Source of the DNA: an uncultured Flavobacteriaceae bacterium
GTDB lineage: Bacteria > Bacteroidota > Bacteroidia > Flavobacteriales > Flavobacteriaceae
Length of the DNA stretch: 64,000 nucleotides
Direction of reading: 5' to 3'
NCBI GenBank assembly: GCA_913030895.1
Contig: CAJWGK010000002.1
Location: forward strand, 1-64,000
Part shown: in pieces, positions 1 to 10,284 of the stretch
Layout of the letters: every line of letters starts with the position of its first letter
Numbering within the stretch: the first letter of the stretch is position 1
Translations under genes and position numbers: made by a program
The notes under the pieces: generated by a model
What the model was told of the DNA's origin: nothing
The model's database searches: none
The model's input: the letters and a program-made list of their open reading frames with translations, nothing else

Positions 1-56
1 ATATATTATTAGTAAATAATTTTTATCAAAAACAATGGTGCCATGCTTGTTGTTTT

Positions 57-1955
57 TTAATATGCCCTCACTGATTTTCCCTCATAAAAATTCATAAAAG
101 CACGGTTGACAACTCGGTTACCTCCTGGGGTAGGATAGTCGCCTGAAAAATACCAATCTCCTAGGTTTTCTGGACAAGCCTGGTGTAAGCCATCTACGGT
201 TTGAAAGATAACCTTAACCTCAGAGTTAATGCTATTACCTTTAAGCATGGTAGCAATTTTATCTGAAATCTGCTCGTCGGTAAATGGTTCATAAAGTTCC
301 TTCACATGATTTTCTACTTCATCAAGAGAAAGGTTCATACTCTTTCTACAGCCATTATAAATTTTATCCAAGGCTTGATCTAACGTACCACGATCTTCGT
401 GAAGTTTTAGCGTAGCCCTAAAAGCAATGAAATTTTGGATTTTGGCCATATCAATTCCATAACAATCTGGGTATCTTATTTGGGGAGCGCTAGAGACTAC
501 AATAATTTTTTTTGGATTAAGTCGATCCAGCATTTTTAGAATACTTTTTTCCAAAGTCGTTCCTCTTACTATACTGTCGTCTACAATCACAAGATTATCA
601 GAAGGTTTTATTATCCCATAAGTAATGTCATAGACATGAGCGACGAGGTCGTCTCTACTTGCATCCTCTGTTATAAAGGTTCTCAATTTTGCATCTTTGA
701 TAGCGATTTTCTCGATGCGAGGTCTAAGAGATAACAATTGTTTTAACTTACCATTTTTTAGATTCTCTTCATTTTTAATGGATTCCGATAGTGCCTCAAC
801 AATATTGTCCTGAACTGCTCCAAGCAATCCATAAAAAGAAGTTTCGGCAGTATTGGGGATAAAAGAGAAAACGGTATTTTCCAAGTCGTTATCAATTGCT
901 TTTTGAATTTGCGGAAACAACAGCCTTCCTAATTGCTTTCTCTCTTTGTAGATGGCAGCATCTCCACCCCTTGAAAAATAGATCCGCTCGAACGAGCAGG
1001 CTTTTCGTTCAACCGGCTCTTGGATTTTTCTAATACTTAAGGCTCCCGATTTCTTTGTCAAAAGCGCATGTCCTGGAGGAAGTTCCTGAACAGCCTCAAA
1101 AGGAACATCAAAAACAGTTTGGATAGCTGGTCGCTCTGACGCTACTACTAACAGTTCATCATCGTCGTAGTAATATGCAGGTCTTATGCCAGCAGGATCT
1201 CGCATCACAAAAGAATCTCCATGCCCCAACAATCCCGCAATGGTGTAGCCACCATCCCAATTTTTTGAAGCTTTACGCAAAACTTTTTTCATATTTAAGC
1301 GCTCTGCTATCTGAGGCGAGGCATCGGCCTTATTATATCCCTCTTTCTTGAGCGTCTTATATATTTTAGCTACCGCATCATCTAAAAAGTGTCCTATTTT
1401 TTCCATAACTGTAATGGTGTCGGCTTTCTCTTTTGGATGCTGACCCAAGTCAACCAAGGTGTCAAATAGTTCATTTACATTGGTAAGGTTAAAATTACCT
1501 GCGACAATTAAATTTCGATGCATCCAATTGTTCTGTCTTAAAAAGGGATGGACACTTTCAATGCTGTTTTTTCCAAAAGTACCATATCTCAAATGACCTA
1601 ATAGTAGTTCCCCAGCAAATGGAACTTCTTCTTTGAACAGGTGTGGGTTTTCAAGTAAATCGGGATATTCTTTTTCAGCTTGCGATACCCTTTTGTTAAT
1701 TTTTTTAAATATATCTTGGATAGGCTGTTGACCATTAGAGCGTACCCTACTGATATATCTTTGCCCAGGCTTCATGTTTAGCTTAACACAGGCCAATCCA
1801 GCGCCATCCTGACCTCGGTTGTGCTGTTTCTCCATCATCAAGTACATCTTATTAATCCCGAACATGGAGGTACCGTACTTTTCTTTAAAATAAGCTAAGT
1901 CTTTTTTCAGATGGATTAAGGCAATCCCACACTCGTGCTTTATGGCATCACTCAT
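57..1955 (-). CDS. purF: amidophosphoribosyltransferase-like class II glutamine amidotransferase
   Basis: N-terminal HECGIALIHL, HNRGQDGAGLA and PRPP-binding VIVDDSIVRGTTL motifs; clustered with purN. Confidence 0.85.
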   Translation of the reverse strand: MSDAIKHECGIALIHLKKDLAYFKEKYGTSMFGINKMYLMMEKQHNRGQDGAGLACVKLNMKPGQRYISRVRSNGQQPIQDIFKKINKRVSQAEKEYPDLLENPHLFKEEVPFAGELLLGHLRYGTFGKNSIESVHPFLRQNNWMHRNLIVAGNFNLTNVNELFDTLVDLGQHPKEKADTITVMEKIGHFLDDAVAKIYKTLKKEGYNKADASPQIAERLNMKKVLRKASKNWDGGYTIAGLLGHGDSFVMRDPAGIRPAYYYDDDELLVVASERPAIQTVFDVPFEAVQELPPGHALLTKKSGALSIRKIQEPVERKACSFERIYFSRGGDAAIYKERKQLGRLLFPQIQKAIDNDLENTVFSFIPNTAETSFYGLLGAVQDNIVEALSESIKNEENLKNGKLKQLLSLRPRIEKIAIKDAKLRTFITEDASRDDLVAHVYDITYGIIKPSDNLVIVDDSIVRGTTLEKSILKMLDRLNPKKIIVVSSAPQIRYPDCYGIDMAKIQNFIAFRATLKLHEDRGTLDQALDKIYNGCRKSMNLSLDEVENHVKELYEPFTDEQISDKIATMLKGNSINSEVKVIFQTVDGLHQACPENLGDWYFSGDYPTPGGNRVVNRAFMNFYEGKSVRAY

Positions 1956-1976
1956 AATTTATAGTCTTGGTTTTTT

Positions 1977-2906
1977 TTACTGTATCTCAATATCAAAGGT
2001 AGTTAATTCTTTAAAGGCTTTAAGTCTATTGTCCATACTATGACTCGAATAGTTGATTAAACTCTCCGTTCCAAACTTTTCTACAGTAAATGAAGCCATT
2101 GCAGAGGCATAAATTACTGCGGATTTCATATTGCGAAAAGAGATATCTCCAGTTTGGGTCAAGTAACCAGTAAATCCTCCTGCAAAACTGTCCCCAGCAC
2201 CGGTGGGGTCAAAGACCTCCTCCAGAGGTAGGGCAGGTGCGCAGAAAATTTTAGAATCATGAAAGAGCAATGCGCCGTGCTCACCCTTTTTGATGATTAT
2301 GTATTGTGGACCTAATTCATGGATCTTTTCTGCAGCTTTCACAAGTGAGTACTCCCCTGTCAATTGACGAGCTTCCTCATCATTAATTGAAATCAAGTCT
2401 ACTTTTGCAATAACCTCGTCCAAACGAGACCTAAAATGTTCCATCCAAAAATTCATCGTATCCAATACGATCAACTTCGGTTTATTTTTGAGTTGTTCTA
2501 AGGCTTTAAATTGCACATCAGGTGAAAGATTACCTAGCATCACAATATCTGGAGTACGGAGATGATCTGGAATAATGGGATTAAAGTTTTCGAGTACGTT
2601 TAATCGCGTTTCCATGGTCATTCTAGTATTGAGATCATTGTGGTACTTTCCGCTCCAAAAAAAAGTCTCACCGCCACTCACAATTTCTACTCCCGATAAA
2701 TCGATCCCTTTACGCCTGAGTAATTCAAGATGCTGTTCCTCAAAATCTTCGCCAACCACTGAAATGATAGCACAATCTAATGAAAATTGTGAGGCCGATA
2801 ATCCTATGTAGGTTGCTGCCCCTCCTAGTATCTTATCTACCTTTCCAAAGGGAGTTTCAATGGCGTCATACGCCATAGTACCCACAATCAATAATTTATT
2901 ATTCAT
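1977..2906 (-). CDS. PfkB/ribokinase-family carbohydrate or nucleoside kinase
   Basis: GGAATYIGLSAS N-terminus and DPTGAGDSFAGGF C-terminal PfkB signature. Confidence 0.85.
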   Translation of the reverse strand: MNNKLLIVGTMAYDAIETPFGKVDKILGGAATYIGLSASQFSLDCAIISVVGEDFEEQHLELLRRKGIDLSGVEIVSGGETFFWSGKYHNDLNTRMTMETRLNVLENFNPIIPDHLRTPDIVMLGNLSPDVQFKALEQLKNKPKLIVLDTMNFWMEHFRSRLDEVIAKVDLISINDEEARQLTGEYSLVKAAEKIHELGPQYIIIKKGEHGALLFHDSKIFCAPALPLEEVFDPTGAGDSFAGGFTGYLTQTGDISFRNMKSAVIYASAMASFTVEKFGTESLINYSSHSMDNRLKAFKELTTFDIEIQ

Positions 2907-2980
2907 TAAACAAATTTACTAAACTTATCAAGTGCTGAATAGGTTTTAACTAAACATTTATCTATGAGTTTTAAAGGGTT

Positions 2981-3466
2981 TTAAACCTCAGAAGCACCTT
3001 TAACATATTGTTCAAAATAATGATCAATTTTGTGGTTATTTCCTTTTGCAGCCTTAACTGCCAACTGATCGCAACGCTCATTTTGCGGGTGGTTGTTATG
3101 CCCTTTAACCCACTGAAATTTGACCCTGTGTTTACGATGAATTAACAAATACCTTTGCCATAAGTCAGGGTTTTTCTTTCCCTTAAACTGTTTTTTTTCC
3201 CACTGAAATACCCATTTTTTTTCAACGGACTCAATCACATATTTAGAGTCAGAAAATACGGTCACATCCATAGGTTGTTTTTTTAAAGACTCTAAAGCCA
3301 CAATGACCGCTAATAATTCCATTCTATTATTTGTTGTCATTTGATATCCCTCAGAAAATTCCTTCACATATTTTTTCCCCACCCACTCCATTATCACACC
3401 AAATCCTCCTGGACCTGGATTGAAAATAGCTGAGCCATCAGTGTATATATTTATTCTGTTAGACAT
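2981..3466 (-). CDS. rnhA: ribonuclease HI
   Basis: IYTDGSAIFNPGPGGFG, NNRMELLAVI, SDSKYVIE and WVKGHNNHPQNERCD motifs. Confidence 0.93.
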   Translation of the reverse strand: MSNRINIYTDGSAIFNPGPGGFGVIMEWVGKKYVKEFSEGYQMTTNNRMELLAVIVALESLKKQPMDVTVFSDSKYVIESVEKKWVFQWEKKQFKGKKNPDLWQRYLLIHRKHRVKFQWVKGHNNHPQNERCDQLAVKAAKGNNHKIDHYFEQYVKGASEV

Positions 3467-3469
3467 CTT

Positions 3470-4060
3470 CTAGGGAAACAGCAATTTATTGATAACCTCT
3501 GGGAAATGAGCATACTCTAACTGATGAACTTTTTGCGCAATATCGCTCACCGAATCCTCTGGACTAAGCGCAACACTCGTTTGAAAAATTAAGGCTCCCT
3601 GATCATAATATTCGTTGACCAAATGAATTGTAATACCTGTTTCGGTTTCACCAGCCTCTTTAACACTTTGATGCACTTTATCACCATACATTCCCTTACC
3701 TCCGTATTTTGGGAGTAGAGATGGATGAATATTAATTATTTTTTGTGGAAAAGCGTTAACAAATTCAATGGGTATTTTAAGTAAAAATCCAGCTAGTACG
3801 ATTAAATCAGGATTGATAGATTTTATCCTTTGCAACAACGATTGACCCAATAAATCCGCTTTAGAAAATACAAGAAATGGGGTCTTCAATGCTTTTACTC
3901 TTTTTAAAACACCTGCCTTGGGATTGTTCGACAGCACCAATGACACATCAACAGCAGCATTATCTCGGAAATAACTTATAATATTCTCCACATTTGTTCC
4001 AGAACCTGAAGCAAAAAGAATAATTCTTTTAACAGTTTTATTTCCCATATTTCTCACCAA
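3470..4060 (-). CDS. purN: phosphoribosylglycinamide formyltransferase
   Basis: FASGSGTNVENII, NIHPSLLPKYGGKGMYG and HLVNEYYDQGALI motifs. Confidence 0.9.
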   Translation of the reverse strand: MVRNMGNKTVKRIILFASGSGTNVENIISYFRDNAAVDVSLVLSNNPKAGVLKRVKALKTPFLVFSKADLLGQSLLQRIKSINPDLIVLAGFLLKIPIEFVNAFPQKIINIHPSLLPKYGGKGMYGDKVHQSVKEAGETETGITIHLVNEYYDQGALIFQTSVALSPEDSVSDIAQKVHQLEYAHFPEVINKLLFP

Positions 4061-4160
4061 TAGGGCTTAAACACAGTAGTTGGTTTCTTTATTCAACGTT
4101 TAACTTCACAAAGAAAAGTTATAATTTTTATCCTTAATAGTGATTTCATGCAAAGTTTTA

Positions 4161-4168
4161 TATTTTTG
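4161..4168 (+). promoter_or_regulatory. Bacteroidota -7 element TATTTTTG upstream of acpP
   Basis: Match to TAnnTTTG, 29 bp before the ATG at 4198. Confidence 0.5.
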
Positions 4169-4197
4169 TCCACAGTAATTTTAAACCAATTTTGATT

Positions 4198-4431
4198 ATG
4201 TCTGACATTTCATCAAGAGTAAAAGCAATCATCGTGGACAAATTAGGTGTTGACGAAAACGAAGTAGTTTCTGACGCCAATTTTACCAATGATTTAGGTG
4301 CTGATTCTTTGGATACTGTGGAGCTGATTATGGAATTTGAGAAAGAATTCGATATTCAGATTCCCGATGACCAAGCTGAAAATATTGCTACTGTAGGGCA
4401 AGCCATTCAGTTCATTGAACAAGCAAAATAA
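4198..4431 (+). CDS. acpP: acyl carrier protein
   Basis: [18 protein letters not shown] phosphopantetheine attachment motif; internal ATG 4198 (MSDISS) preferred over the ORF-track start. Confidence 0.95.
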   Translation: MSDISSRVKAIIVDKLGVDENEVVSDANFTNDLGADSLDTVELIMEFEKEFDIQIPDDQAENIATVGQAIQFIEQAK

Positions 4432-4444
4432 AAATTTGGCTTAA

Positions 4445-5695
4445 ATGAAACCAAGACGCGTAGTAATTACCGGATTGGGAGCCTTAACTCCTATAGGAAA
4501 CACCCTCCCTGAGTTTTGGGAGGGTTTATTATCTGGCACAAGTGGTGCTGCGCCCATCTCTCATTTTGATGCCTCAAAATTTAAAACACAATTTGCTTGT
4601 GAGTTAAAGAATTTTGATCCCTTAAACCATATGGATCGCAAGGAAGCTAGGAAATTTGATCGCTTTGCACAGTATGCGCTTGTCAGTTCTCAAGAAGCTT
4701 TAGAGGATTCAGGTCTTGATTTAGAAAAACAAGACAAAGACCGAATTGGGGTAATCTGGGGTGCAGGCATTGGTGGATTAGAAACTTTCCAAAACGAAGT
4801 TTTAAACTATGCCAATGGAGACGGATCACCGCGGTTTAATCCCTTTTTCATTCCAAAAATGATCGCAGACATTGCGCCGGGATTGATTTCAATTAAGCAC
4901 GGGCTTAGAGGGCCTAACTTTACGACAGTTTCTGCGTGTGCTTCATCTGCCAATGCTTTAATAGACGCGTTAAATTATATTAGAATGGGGTATGCTGATA
5001 TAATTGTATCTGGCGGTTCTGAAGCAGCAGTTACTATTGCTGGAATTGGTGGATTTAATGCCATGCACGCGCTATCAACCAGAAATGATGATCCTAAAAC
5101 TGCCTCAAGACCGTTTGACAAAAATCGCGACGGATTTGTGTTAGGAGAAGGTGCTGGAGCATTAATTGTTGAGGAGTATGAACACGCTAAAGCAAGAGGT
5201 GCTAAAATATACGCCGAATTAGCAGGTGGTGGACTTTCTGCTGATGCTCATCACATGACTGCCCCCCACCCTGAGGGTCATGGAGCCAAAAAGGTAATGA
5301 TGAATTGCCTAAAAGATGCTAATATCAAGCCCGAAGAAGTTGATGCAATTAATATGCATGGTACCTCAACACCCTTAGGTGATGTGGCCGAAACTAACGC
5401 TGTCATTTCAGTATTCGGTGATTACGCCTACGATATGAATATCAACTCCACAAAATCAATGACGGGCCACCTGCTTGGTGCCGCTGGAGCTGTTGAAGCC
5501 ATTGCCTCAATTATGGCAATTCAAAATGATTTGGTACCCCCAACAATCAATCACGAAACCCACGACGATCAATTAGATTCCAAAATTAATTTCACTTTTG
5601 GAAAACCTCAAAAAAGAAAAGTTGATGTAGCTATGTCCAATACTTTTGGATTTGGAGGGCATAATGCCTGCGTAATTTTCAAAAAAATTAGCTAA
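4445..5695 (+). CDS. fabF: beta-ketoacyl-ACP synthase II
   Basis: RRVVITGLGALTPIG, VSACASSANALIDA, HGTSTPLGD and NSTKSMTGHLLGAAGAVEA motifs. Confidence 0.95.
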   Translation: MKPRRVVITGLGALTPIGNTLPEFWEGLLSGTSGAAPISHFDASKFKTQFACELKNFDPLNHMDRKEARKFDRFAQYALVSSQEALEDSGLDLEKQDKDRIGVIWGAGIGGLETFQNEVLNYANGDGSPRFNPFFIPKMIADIAPGLISIKHGLRGPNFTTVSACASSANALIDALNYIRMGYADIIVSGGSEAAVTIAGIGGFNAMHALSTRNDDPKTASRPFDKNRDGFVLGEGAGALIVEEYEHAKARGAKIYAELAGGGLSADAHHMTAPHPEGHGAKKVMMNCLKDANIKPEEVDAINMHGTSTPLGDVAETNAVISVFGDYAYDMNINSTKSMTGHLLGAAGAVEAIASIMAIQNDLVPPTINHETHDDQLDSKINFTFGKPQKRKVDVAMSNTFGFGGHNACVIFKKIS

Positions 5696-5703
5696 TTTAG
5701 AAT

Positions 5704-6435
5704 GTGAATTTCTTTAACCACATACTAAAGTCATCGGATAAAAAAAATGCGGTGTTTTTTAGTAGGTTAAAGAAAATTACTGAATTGAATCCCGTAAGTA
5801 AAGAAGTATACCAACGAGCTTTCACCCACCGTTCATCAAATTTAAAAGACGATGATGGTAACCTAATTAATTTCGAAAGGCTTGAATTCTTGGGAGATTC
5901 CATGCTTAGCATCGTTGTATCAGCACTATTGTTTGAAAAATTTCCTAATGCAAAGGAAGGAACACTTACTAAATATCGCGCTAAAATTGTAAGTAGAGAA
6001 AACCTCAATAGCATAGGAAAAAACCTAAACTTGATTGATTTCCTAGATACTGAGAGTAAAATCAATTTTGGAGACAATATTCACGGAAACCTACTAGAGG
6101 CACTTGTGGGTGCAGTCTATATTGATCGAGGTTTTAAAAAATGTCAGCATTTTATTTTAAAAAAAATTGTTGGGGATTATGTTGATCTTGATCAACTTCA
6201 ACACATGATATTAAGTTATAAAGGACTATTGCTAGAATGGGGCCAAAAAAATAAAAAAATTGTTCAATTTAAAACTGCTAATGACCAAGGTCTAGATCCA
6301 AAATTCAACTATTCCACAGGAGTTTATCTAAATGATAAATTGATTGTTAAAGCACGAGAAATTTCCAAAAAGAAATCAGAAGAAAAAGCTGCTCGTAGGG
6401 CTTATCATGCTATGAACATCAAATCAAAAATTTGA
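5704..6435 (+). CDS. rnc: ribonuclease III
   Basis: ERLEFLGDSML signature, LLEALVGAVYIDRG, and a C-terminal dsRBD-like tail. Confidence 0.92.
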   Translation: MNFFNHILKSSDKKNAVFFSRLKKITELNPVSKEVYQRAFTHRSSNLKDDDGNLINFERLEFLGDSMLSIVVSALLFEKFPNAKEGTLTKYRAKIVSRENLNSIGKNLNLIDFLDTESKINFGDNIHGNLLEALVGAVYIDRGFKKCQHFILKKIVGDYVDLDQLQHMILSYKGLLLEWGQKNKKIVQFKTANDQGLDPKFNYSTGVYLNDKLIVKAREISKKKSEEKAARRAYHAMNIKSKI

Positions 6436-6905
6436 TGAGTAAAAAAAAGCACTATATACTAGAAGAAGTTGATGAAGAAGATTATAAAATAATTGCGATT
6501 CATGCTTACTGCGAGGACTACAGAATGGCATATCTTATAAATGCAAACTGTAATTCCAAATTTCTAAAATCAAAACAAAAAATTTCTGCTTCTCAACCTG
6601 AGGGCGACTTCCAAGTTTTTGAATGGAATGACCGTATCAAAGGCATAGAATGTTATTTGTTTTCTAATCGGTCATTAATATTTCAAAATGATAACCAAAA
6701 CGATACGAGCTTATTCAACTTACCTGAAACAAAAGAATTATATTTGGTTCAGGATTTGAAAGAAGCTGACTATATACTAAAAATTAATTCAGGGATTGAT
6801 GCAGCGTCATTAGCAAAAAAGTTAGAGATCATCAATGAGGTCTCCTATTGTTATCTCCCTGATCAAAGCAAAATAAATCTTGATCTTTGTCTAAATTTTG
6901 ATTAA
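6435..6905 (+). CDS. IPExxxVDY family protein
   Basis: Position between rnc and pyk, and the EEDYKIIAIHAYCEDYRMAYLINANCN N-terminus; ATG 6435 overlaps the rnc stop. Confidence 0.7.
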   Translation: MSKKKHYILEEVDEEDYKIIAIHAYCEDYRMAYLINANCNSKFLKSKQKISASQPEGDFQVFEWNDRIKGIECYLFSNRSLIFQNDNQNDTSLFNLPETKELYLVQDLKEADYILKINSGIDAASLAKKLEIINEVSYCYLPDQSKINLDLCLNFD

Positions 6906-8332
6906 TGAGTGAAAGAAAAAAAACCAAAATTGTTGCCACACTAGGCCCTTCAACAGATGCTCCTGAAATCGTTGAAAAAATGATTTTAGCAGGGGCGGAC
7001 GTTTTTCGTATCAATTTTTCCCATGCTGAACACAGTGAGGTAATTAAGCGGATTGAAATGATCCGACAAGTAAGTGAAAAGCTTCAATCCAATACCTCAA
7101 TCTTGGCTGACCTTCAAGGTCCAAAATTGAGAATTGGAAAAGTCGAGGAAGGAAGTAGCGTTAAACCCGGAGATCATATTTCATTTATAAATGGTGAGCC
7201 TTTTATCGGAGATAAACATAAGGTTTACATGAATTATAAAAATTTCTCCCAAGATGTGAAACCAGGAGAAAGAATACTATTGGATGACGGTAAATTAATA
7301 TTTGAAGTCATTTCCACTGACAAAAAATCCAAAGTCGAAGCAAAGGTAATTCAAGGGGGTAATCTAAAATCAAAAAAAGGGGTCAACCTACCCAATACAG
7401 CTATTTCTCTTCCTGCGCTTACACCCAAAGATGTCATCGATGCCGAATTTGCTATTAAGCAAAACGTGGATTGGATTGCACTTTCTTTCGTCAGAAATAG
7501 TGACGATATTCTAGACCTTAGGGGTTTGATTGAAAAGCATACCGATCATAAAATTCCAATTATAGCCAAAATTGAAAAGCCAGAAGGAATTGAAAATATT
7601 GATAAAATTATTTCTTACTGTGATGGCTTAATGGTTGCTAGAGGAGATTTGGGCGTAGAAATACCACCAGCAGAAGTACCATTAGTACAAAAAGAATTGG
7701 TTAAACTCGCCAAAAAGGCAAGAATTCCTGTCATCATTGCCACTCAAATGATGGAAAGCATGATCGACAGCCTGACAGCAACTAGAGCCGAAGTTAATGA
7801 TGTAGCCAACTCTGTCATGGATGGTGCTGATGCCGTGATGCTCTCTGGGGAAACCTCAGTCGGAGAATTTCCTGTCGAGGTAATTGAAACCATGAGCTCT
7901 ATCATCCATAGTGTAGAACATTCCGAATTAATCTCAGTTCCTCAAAAACCGCCAAATATTAGAACTGTGAGGTTTATAACAAAGTCTATTTGTTACCACG
8001 CCGTTCACATCGCTAATGATGTACAAGCCAAAGCCATTTGTACTTTAACCAATAGTGGCTACACGGCGTTTCAAGTATCAGCATGGCGACCTAATTCGCA
8101 TATTTTAGTCTTTACTTCGAACAGACGTATCCTTACCCAACTCAATTTGGTCTGGGGTGTAAAAGCTTTCTTTTACGACAGTTTTGAAAGTACTGACAGA
8201 ACCGTTGAGGAAATCAATGAGATTGCCCAAGAAATGGGTTATGTGCAAAAAGGAGATCTATTAGTCAACCTCACCGCAATGCCCATTGTAGAAAAAGGGA
8301 TGGTCAATACATTAAGGATTTCAAGCGTTTGA
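6905..8332 (+). CDS. pyk: pyruvate kinase
   Basis: KIVATLGPSTD, IIAKIEKPEGIENID, GLMVARGDLGVEIP and MDGADAVMLSGETSVGEFP motifs. Confidence 0.95.
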   Translation: MSERKKTKIVATLGPSTDAPEIVEKMILAGADVFRINFSHAEHSEVIKRIEMIRQVSEKLQSNTSILADLQGPKLRIGKVEEGSSVKPGDHISFINGEPFIGDKHKVYMNYKNFSQDVKPGERILLDDGKLIFEVISTDKKSKVEAKVIQGGNLKSKKGVNLPNTAISLPALTPKDVIDAEFAIKQNVDWIALSFVRNSDDILDLRGLIEKHTDHKIPIIAKIEKPEGIENIDKIISYCDGLMVARGDLGVEIPPAEVPLVQKELVKLAKKARIPVIIATQMMESMIDSLTATRAEVNDVANSVMDGADAVMLSGETSVGEFPVEVIETMSSIIHSVEHSELISVPQKPPNIRTVRFITKSICYHAVHIANDVQAKAICTLTNSGYTAFQVSAWRPNSHILVFTSNRRILTQLNLVWGVKAFFYDSFESTDRTVEEINEIAQEMGYVQKGDLLVNLTAMPIVEKGMVNTLRISSV

Positions 8333-9303
8333 TTAAAAGACTAAATGTGAAAAAAATTTGTCTTGTCCTTTTAATCATTTTCTCCTTTTCAAAAGTAAAA
8401 GCACAGGATTCTCTCAAATGGTCGACAAAGAATCGAAACCTTAGCATCCAGTTGCTATTTCCCGATTGGAAATCAAAAGCTTTGATTCTTAGTTTTGATG
8501 ATGGTCGTGTGGAGGACAGAAAATTGGTAGCACTCCTCAATGAATACAATCTGAAAGGAACATTCCATTTAAATTCTGGTAGGCTATCCACTCCGGGGAC
8601 TGTAAATCACGATGAGCTGAAATCTCTATACGGTGGCCATGAATTATCCCTTCACGGTTATAATCACCAAGGAATGACCCATTTATCTAATATTGATTAT
8701 ATCTATGAAATAGGAGAGGATAGAAGAACATTGGAACAAATTTCTGGTCAATTAATCCGTGGTCTTGCCTATCCCTTTGGAAGTTATAATGTCGATGCTA
8801 TTCCAACAATGAGAGATTTAGGTATAGAATACGCTAGAACAGTCGCTGACACTTATGCCTTTGATGTTCCTAAAAACTTTCTTGTTTGGCACCCCAGTAT
8901 TCATATGTTTGGAAAGGCAGGTTATATGGGTAATTTGCCCGAGGATGACAAAAAAGAATACGAACGATTCGATGCATTAACTGAATCTTTTTTTGAGACA
9001 GAAAATCTCGCACTGTATTATGTATGGGGGCACAGTTGGGAGTACACCGACAAATGGGATAGGGTTAGTCGTTTTTTTGAAAAAGTTTCTGGAAAGAAAA
9101 ATATTTTTTACACCACCCATATTGACTTGGTCGATTACCTCAATGCCTATAAAAGAATGATCATATCGGTTGATAAAACGCAATTTTTCAATCCGAATAG
9201 CACAACCCTTTACATTAAGGTGACTGACTATACTGATTTAAATAATCCGAAGTCACAAAAAATTCTAATTCCGGCAGGATCCTCTGCCAAAATTGATAGG
9301 TGA
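8329..9303 (+). CDS. secreted polysaccharide deacetylase family protein (start possibly GTG at 8347)
   Basis: Signal peptide KKICLVLLIIFSFSKVKAQ, LILSFDDGRV (NodB-type), HELSLHGYNHQGMTHL. Confidence 0.8.
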   Translation: MIKRLNVKKICLVLLIIFSFSKVKAQDSLKWSTKNRNLSIQLLFPDWKSKALILSFDDGRVEDRKLVALLNEYNLKGTFHLNSGRLSTPGTVNHDELKSLYGGHELSLHGYNHQGMTHLSNIDYIYEIGEDRRTLEQISGQLIRGLAYPFGSYNVDAIPTMRDLGIEYARTVADTYAFDVPKNFLVWHPSIHMFGKAGYMGNLPEDDKKEYERFDALTESFFETENLALYYVWGHSWEYTDKWDRVSRFFEKVSGKKNIFYTTHIDLVDYLNAYKRMIISVDKTQFFNPNSTTLYIKVTDYTDLNNPKSQKILIPAGSSAKIDR

Positions 9304-9319
9304 ACTTTACTTTCAATTC

Positions 9320-9766
9320 ATGAAGGAAGAAATTGAACGAAAATTTTTAGTCACTGGAGATCTTTTTAAAAAACTTTACATTGAAAAACACCACATCATT
9401 CAGGGCTATCTAAACAAAGACCCTGATCGGACTGTTAGGGTTAGGCTAAAAAATAATGAAGGTTGGTTGACAATCAAAGGAAGAAGTAACAAAGAGGGGA
9501 CCACAAGAATGGAATGGGAGATAACCATTCCAAAAATCGAAGCCCAGTCTTTACTCAAACTTGCAGTAGATCGTCCAATTGAAAAAATTAGGTATATAAT
9601 CCCACATGGCGATCTGACGATTGAAGTTGACGAATTTATAAGTCACAGAAAGGGATTAATTATGGCTGAAATTGAACTTCCGCAGGAAAATACTCCTTTT
9701 GAAAAGCCCGATTGGCTGGGCGAGGAAGTCACAGGTAATCCTGACTACTACAATGCAATGATGTGA
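9320..9766 (+). CDS. CYTH domain-containing protein
   Basis: MKEEIERKFLV (ExExK) N-terminus, RVRLKNNEGWLTIKG, IEVDEF; ATG 9320 preferred. Confidence 0.85.
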   Translation: MKEEIERKFLVTGDLFKKLYIEKHHIIQGYLNKDPDRTVRVRLKNNEGWLTIKGRSNKEGTTRMEWEITIPKIEAQSLLKLAVDRPIEKIRYIIPHGDLTIEVDEFISHRKGLIMAEIELPQENTPFEKPDWLGEEVTGNPDYYNAMM

Positions 9767-9830
9767 TGTGATTTTTTTTTAAAACATTATCCTATCACTA
9801 GAATATTGTATCTTTCGAAAAAATATAGAT

Positions 9831-10268
9831 ATGTATTCACTCCTCAAAACCGTCCACTCTTATTGGGCTTATCTTGTTTTATTGATTTTGGTTTTAGCCA
9901 TTTTCAATGCGCTAATTGGAAAGATTAAAGGAAAGGATTTTGAGTCAAAGGATCTCAGAGTTTCCCTGTTTGGACTGATCTTTTCTCACCTGCAATTACT
10001 TATCGGTTTAATCCTATATTTTGTATCACCTTGGTTTGGACAGTGGTCTGATTTGGGTGTTGGAGGTGTAATGGGAAATAACGAGGCCAGGTTGTATTTG
10101 GTCGAACATCCATTTACCAATATCATTGCTATTGTTTTAATCACTATGGGTTGGTCTCTCCACAAAAGACAAAGTGATCCAGGAAAAAAGTTCCTCAGAA
10201 TTGGAATTTTCTATGGTCTTGGACTTATACTACTACTGAGTAGAATTCCATGGGACAGTTGGATTTAA
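9831..10268 (+). CDS. conserved integral membrane protein (multi-TM, cytochrome b-like in Flavobacteria)
   Basis: Four predicted hydrophobic helices; SYWAYLVLLILVL, HLQLLIGLILYF. Confidence 0.55.
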   Translation: MYSLLKTVHSYWAYLVLLILVLAIFNALIGKIKGKDFESKDLRVSLFGLIFSHLQLLIGLILYFVSPWFGQWSDLGVGGVMGNNEARLYLVEHPFTNIIAIVLITMGWSLHKRQSDPGKKFLRIGIFYGLGLILLLSRIPWDSWI

Positions 10269-10284
10269 ATGGTAAAAATTAGCC

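Noticed and set aside
2575-2811. 78-aa plus-strand ORF inside the PfkB gene
   Set aside because: Antisense shadow ORF of a clear minus-strand CDS; no recognisable domain.
5697-6077. 126-aa minus-strand ORF opposite rnc
   Set aside because: Lies fully within the rnc coding region; composition of a shadow ORF.
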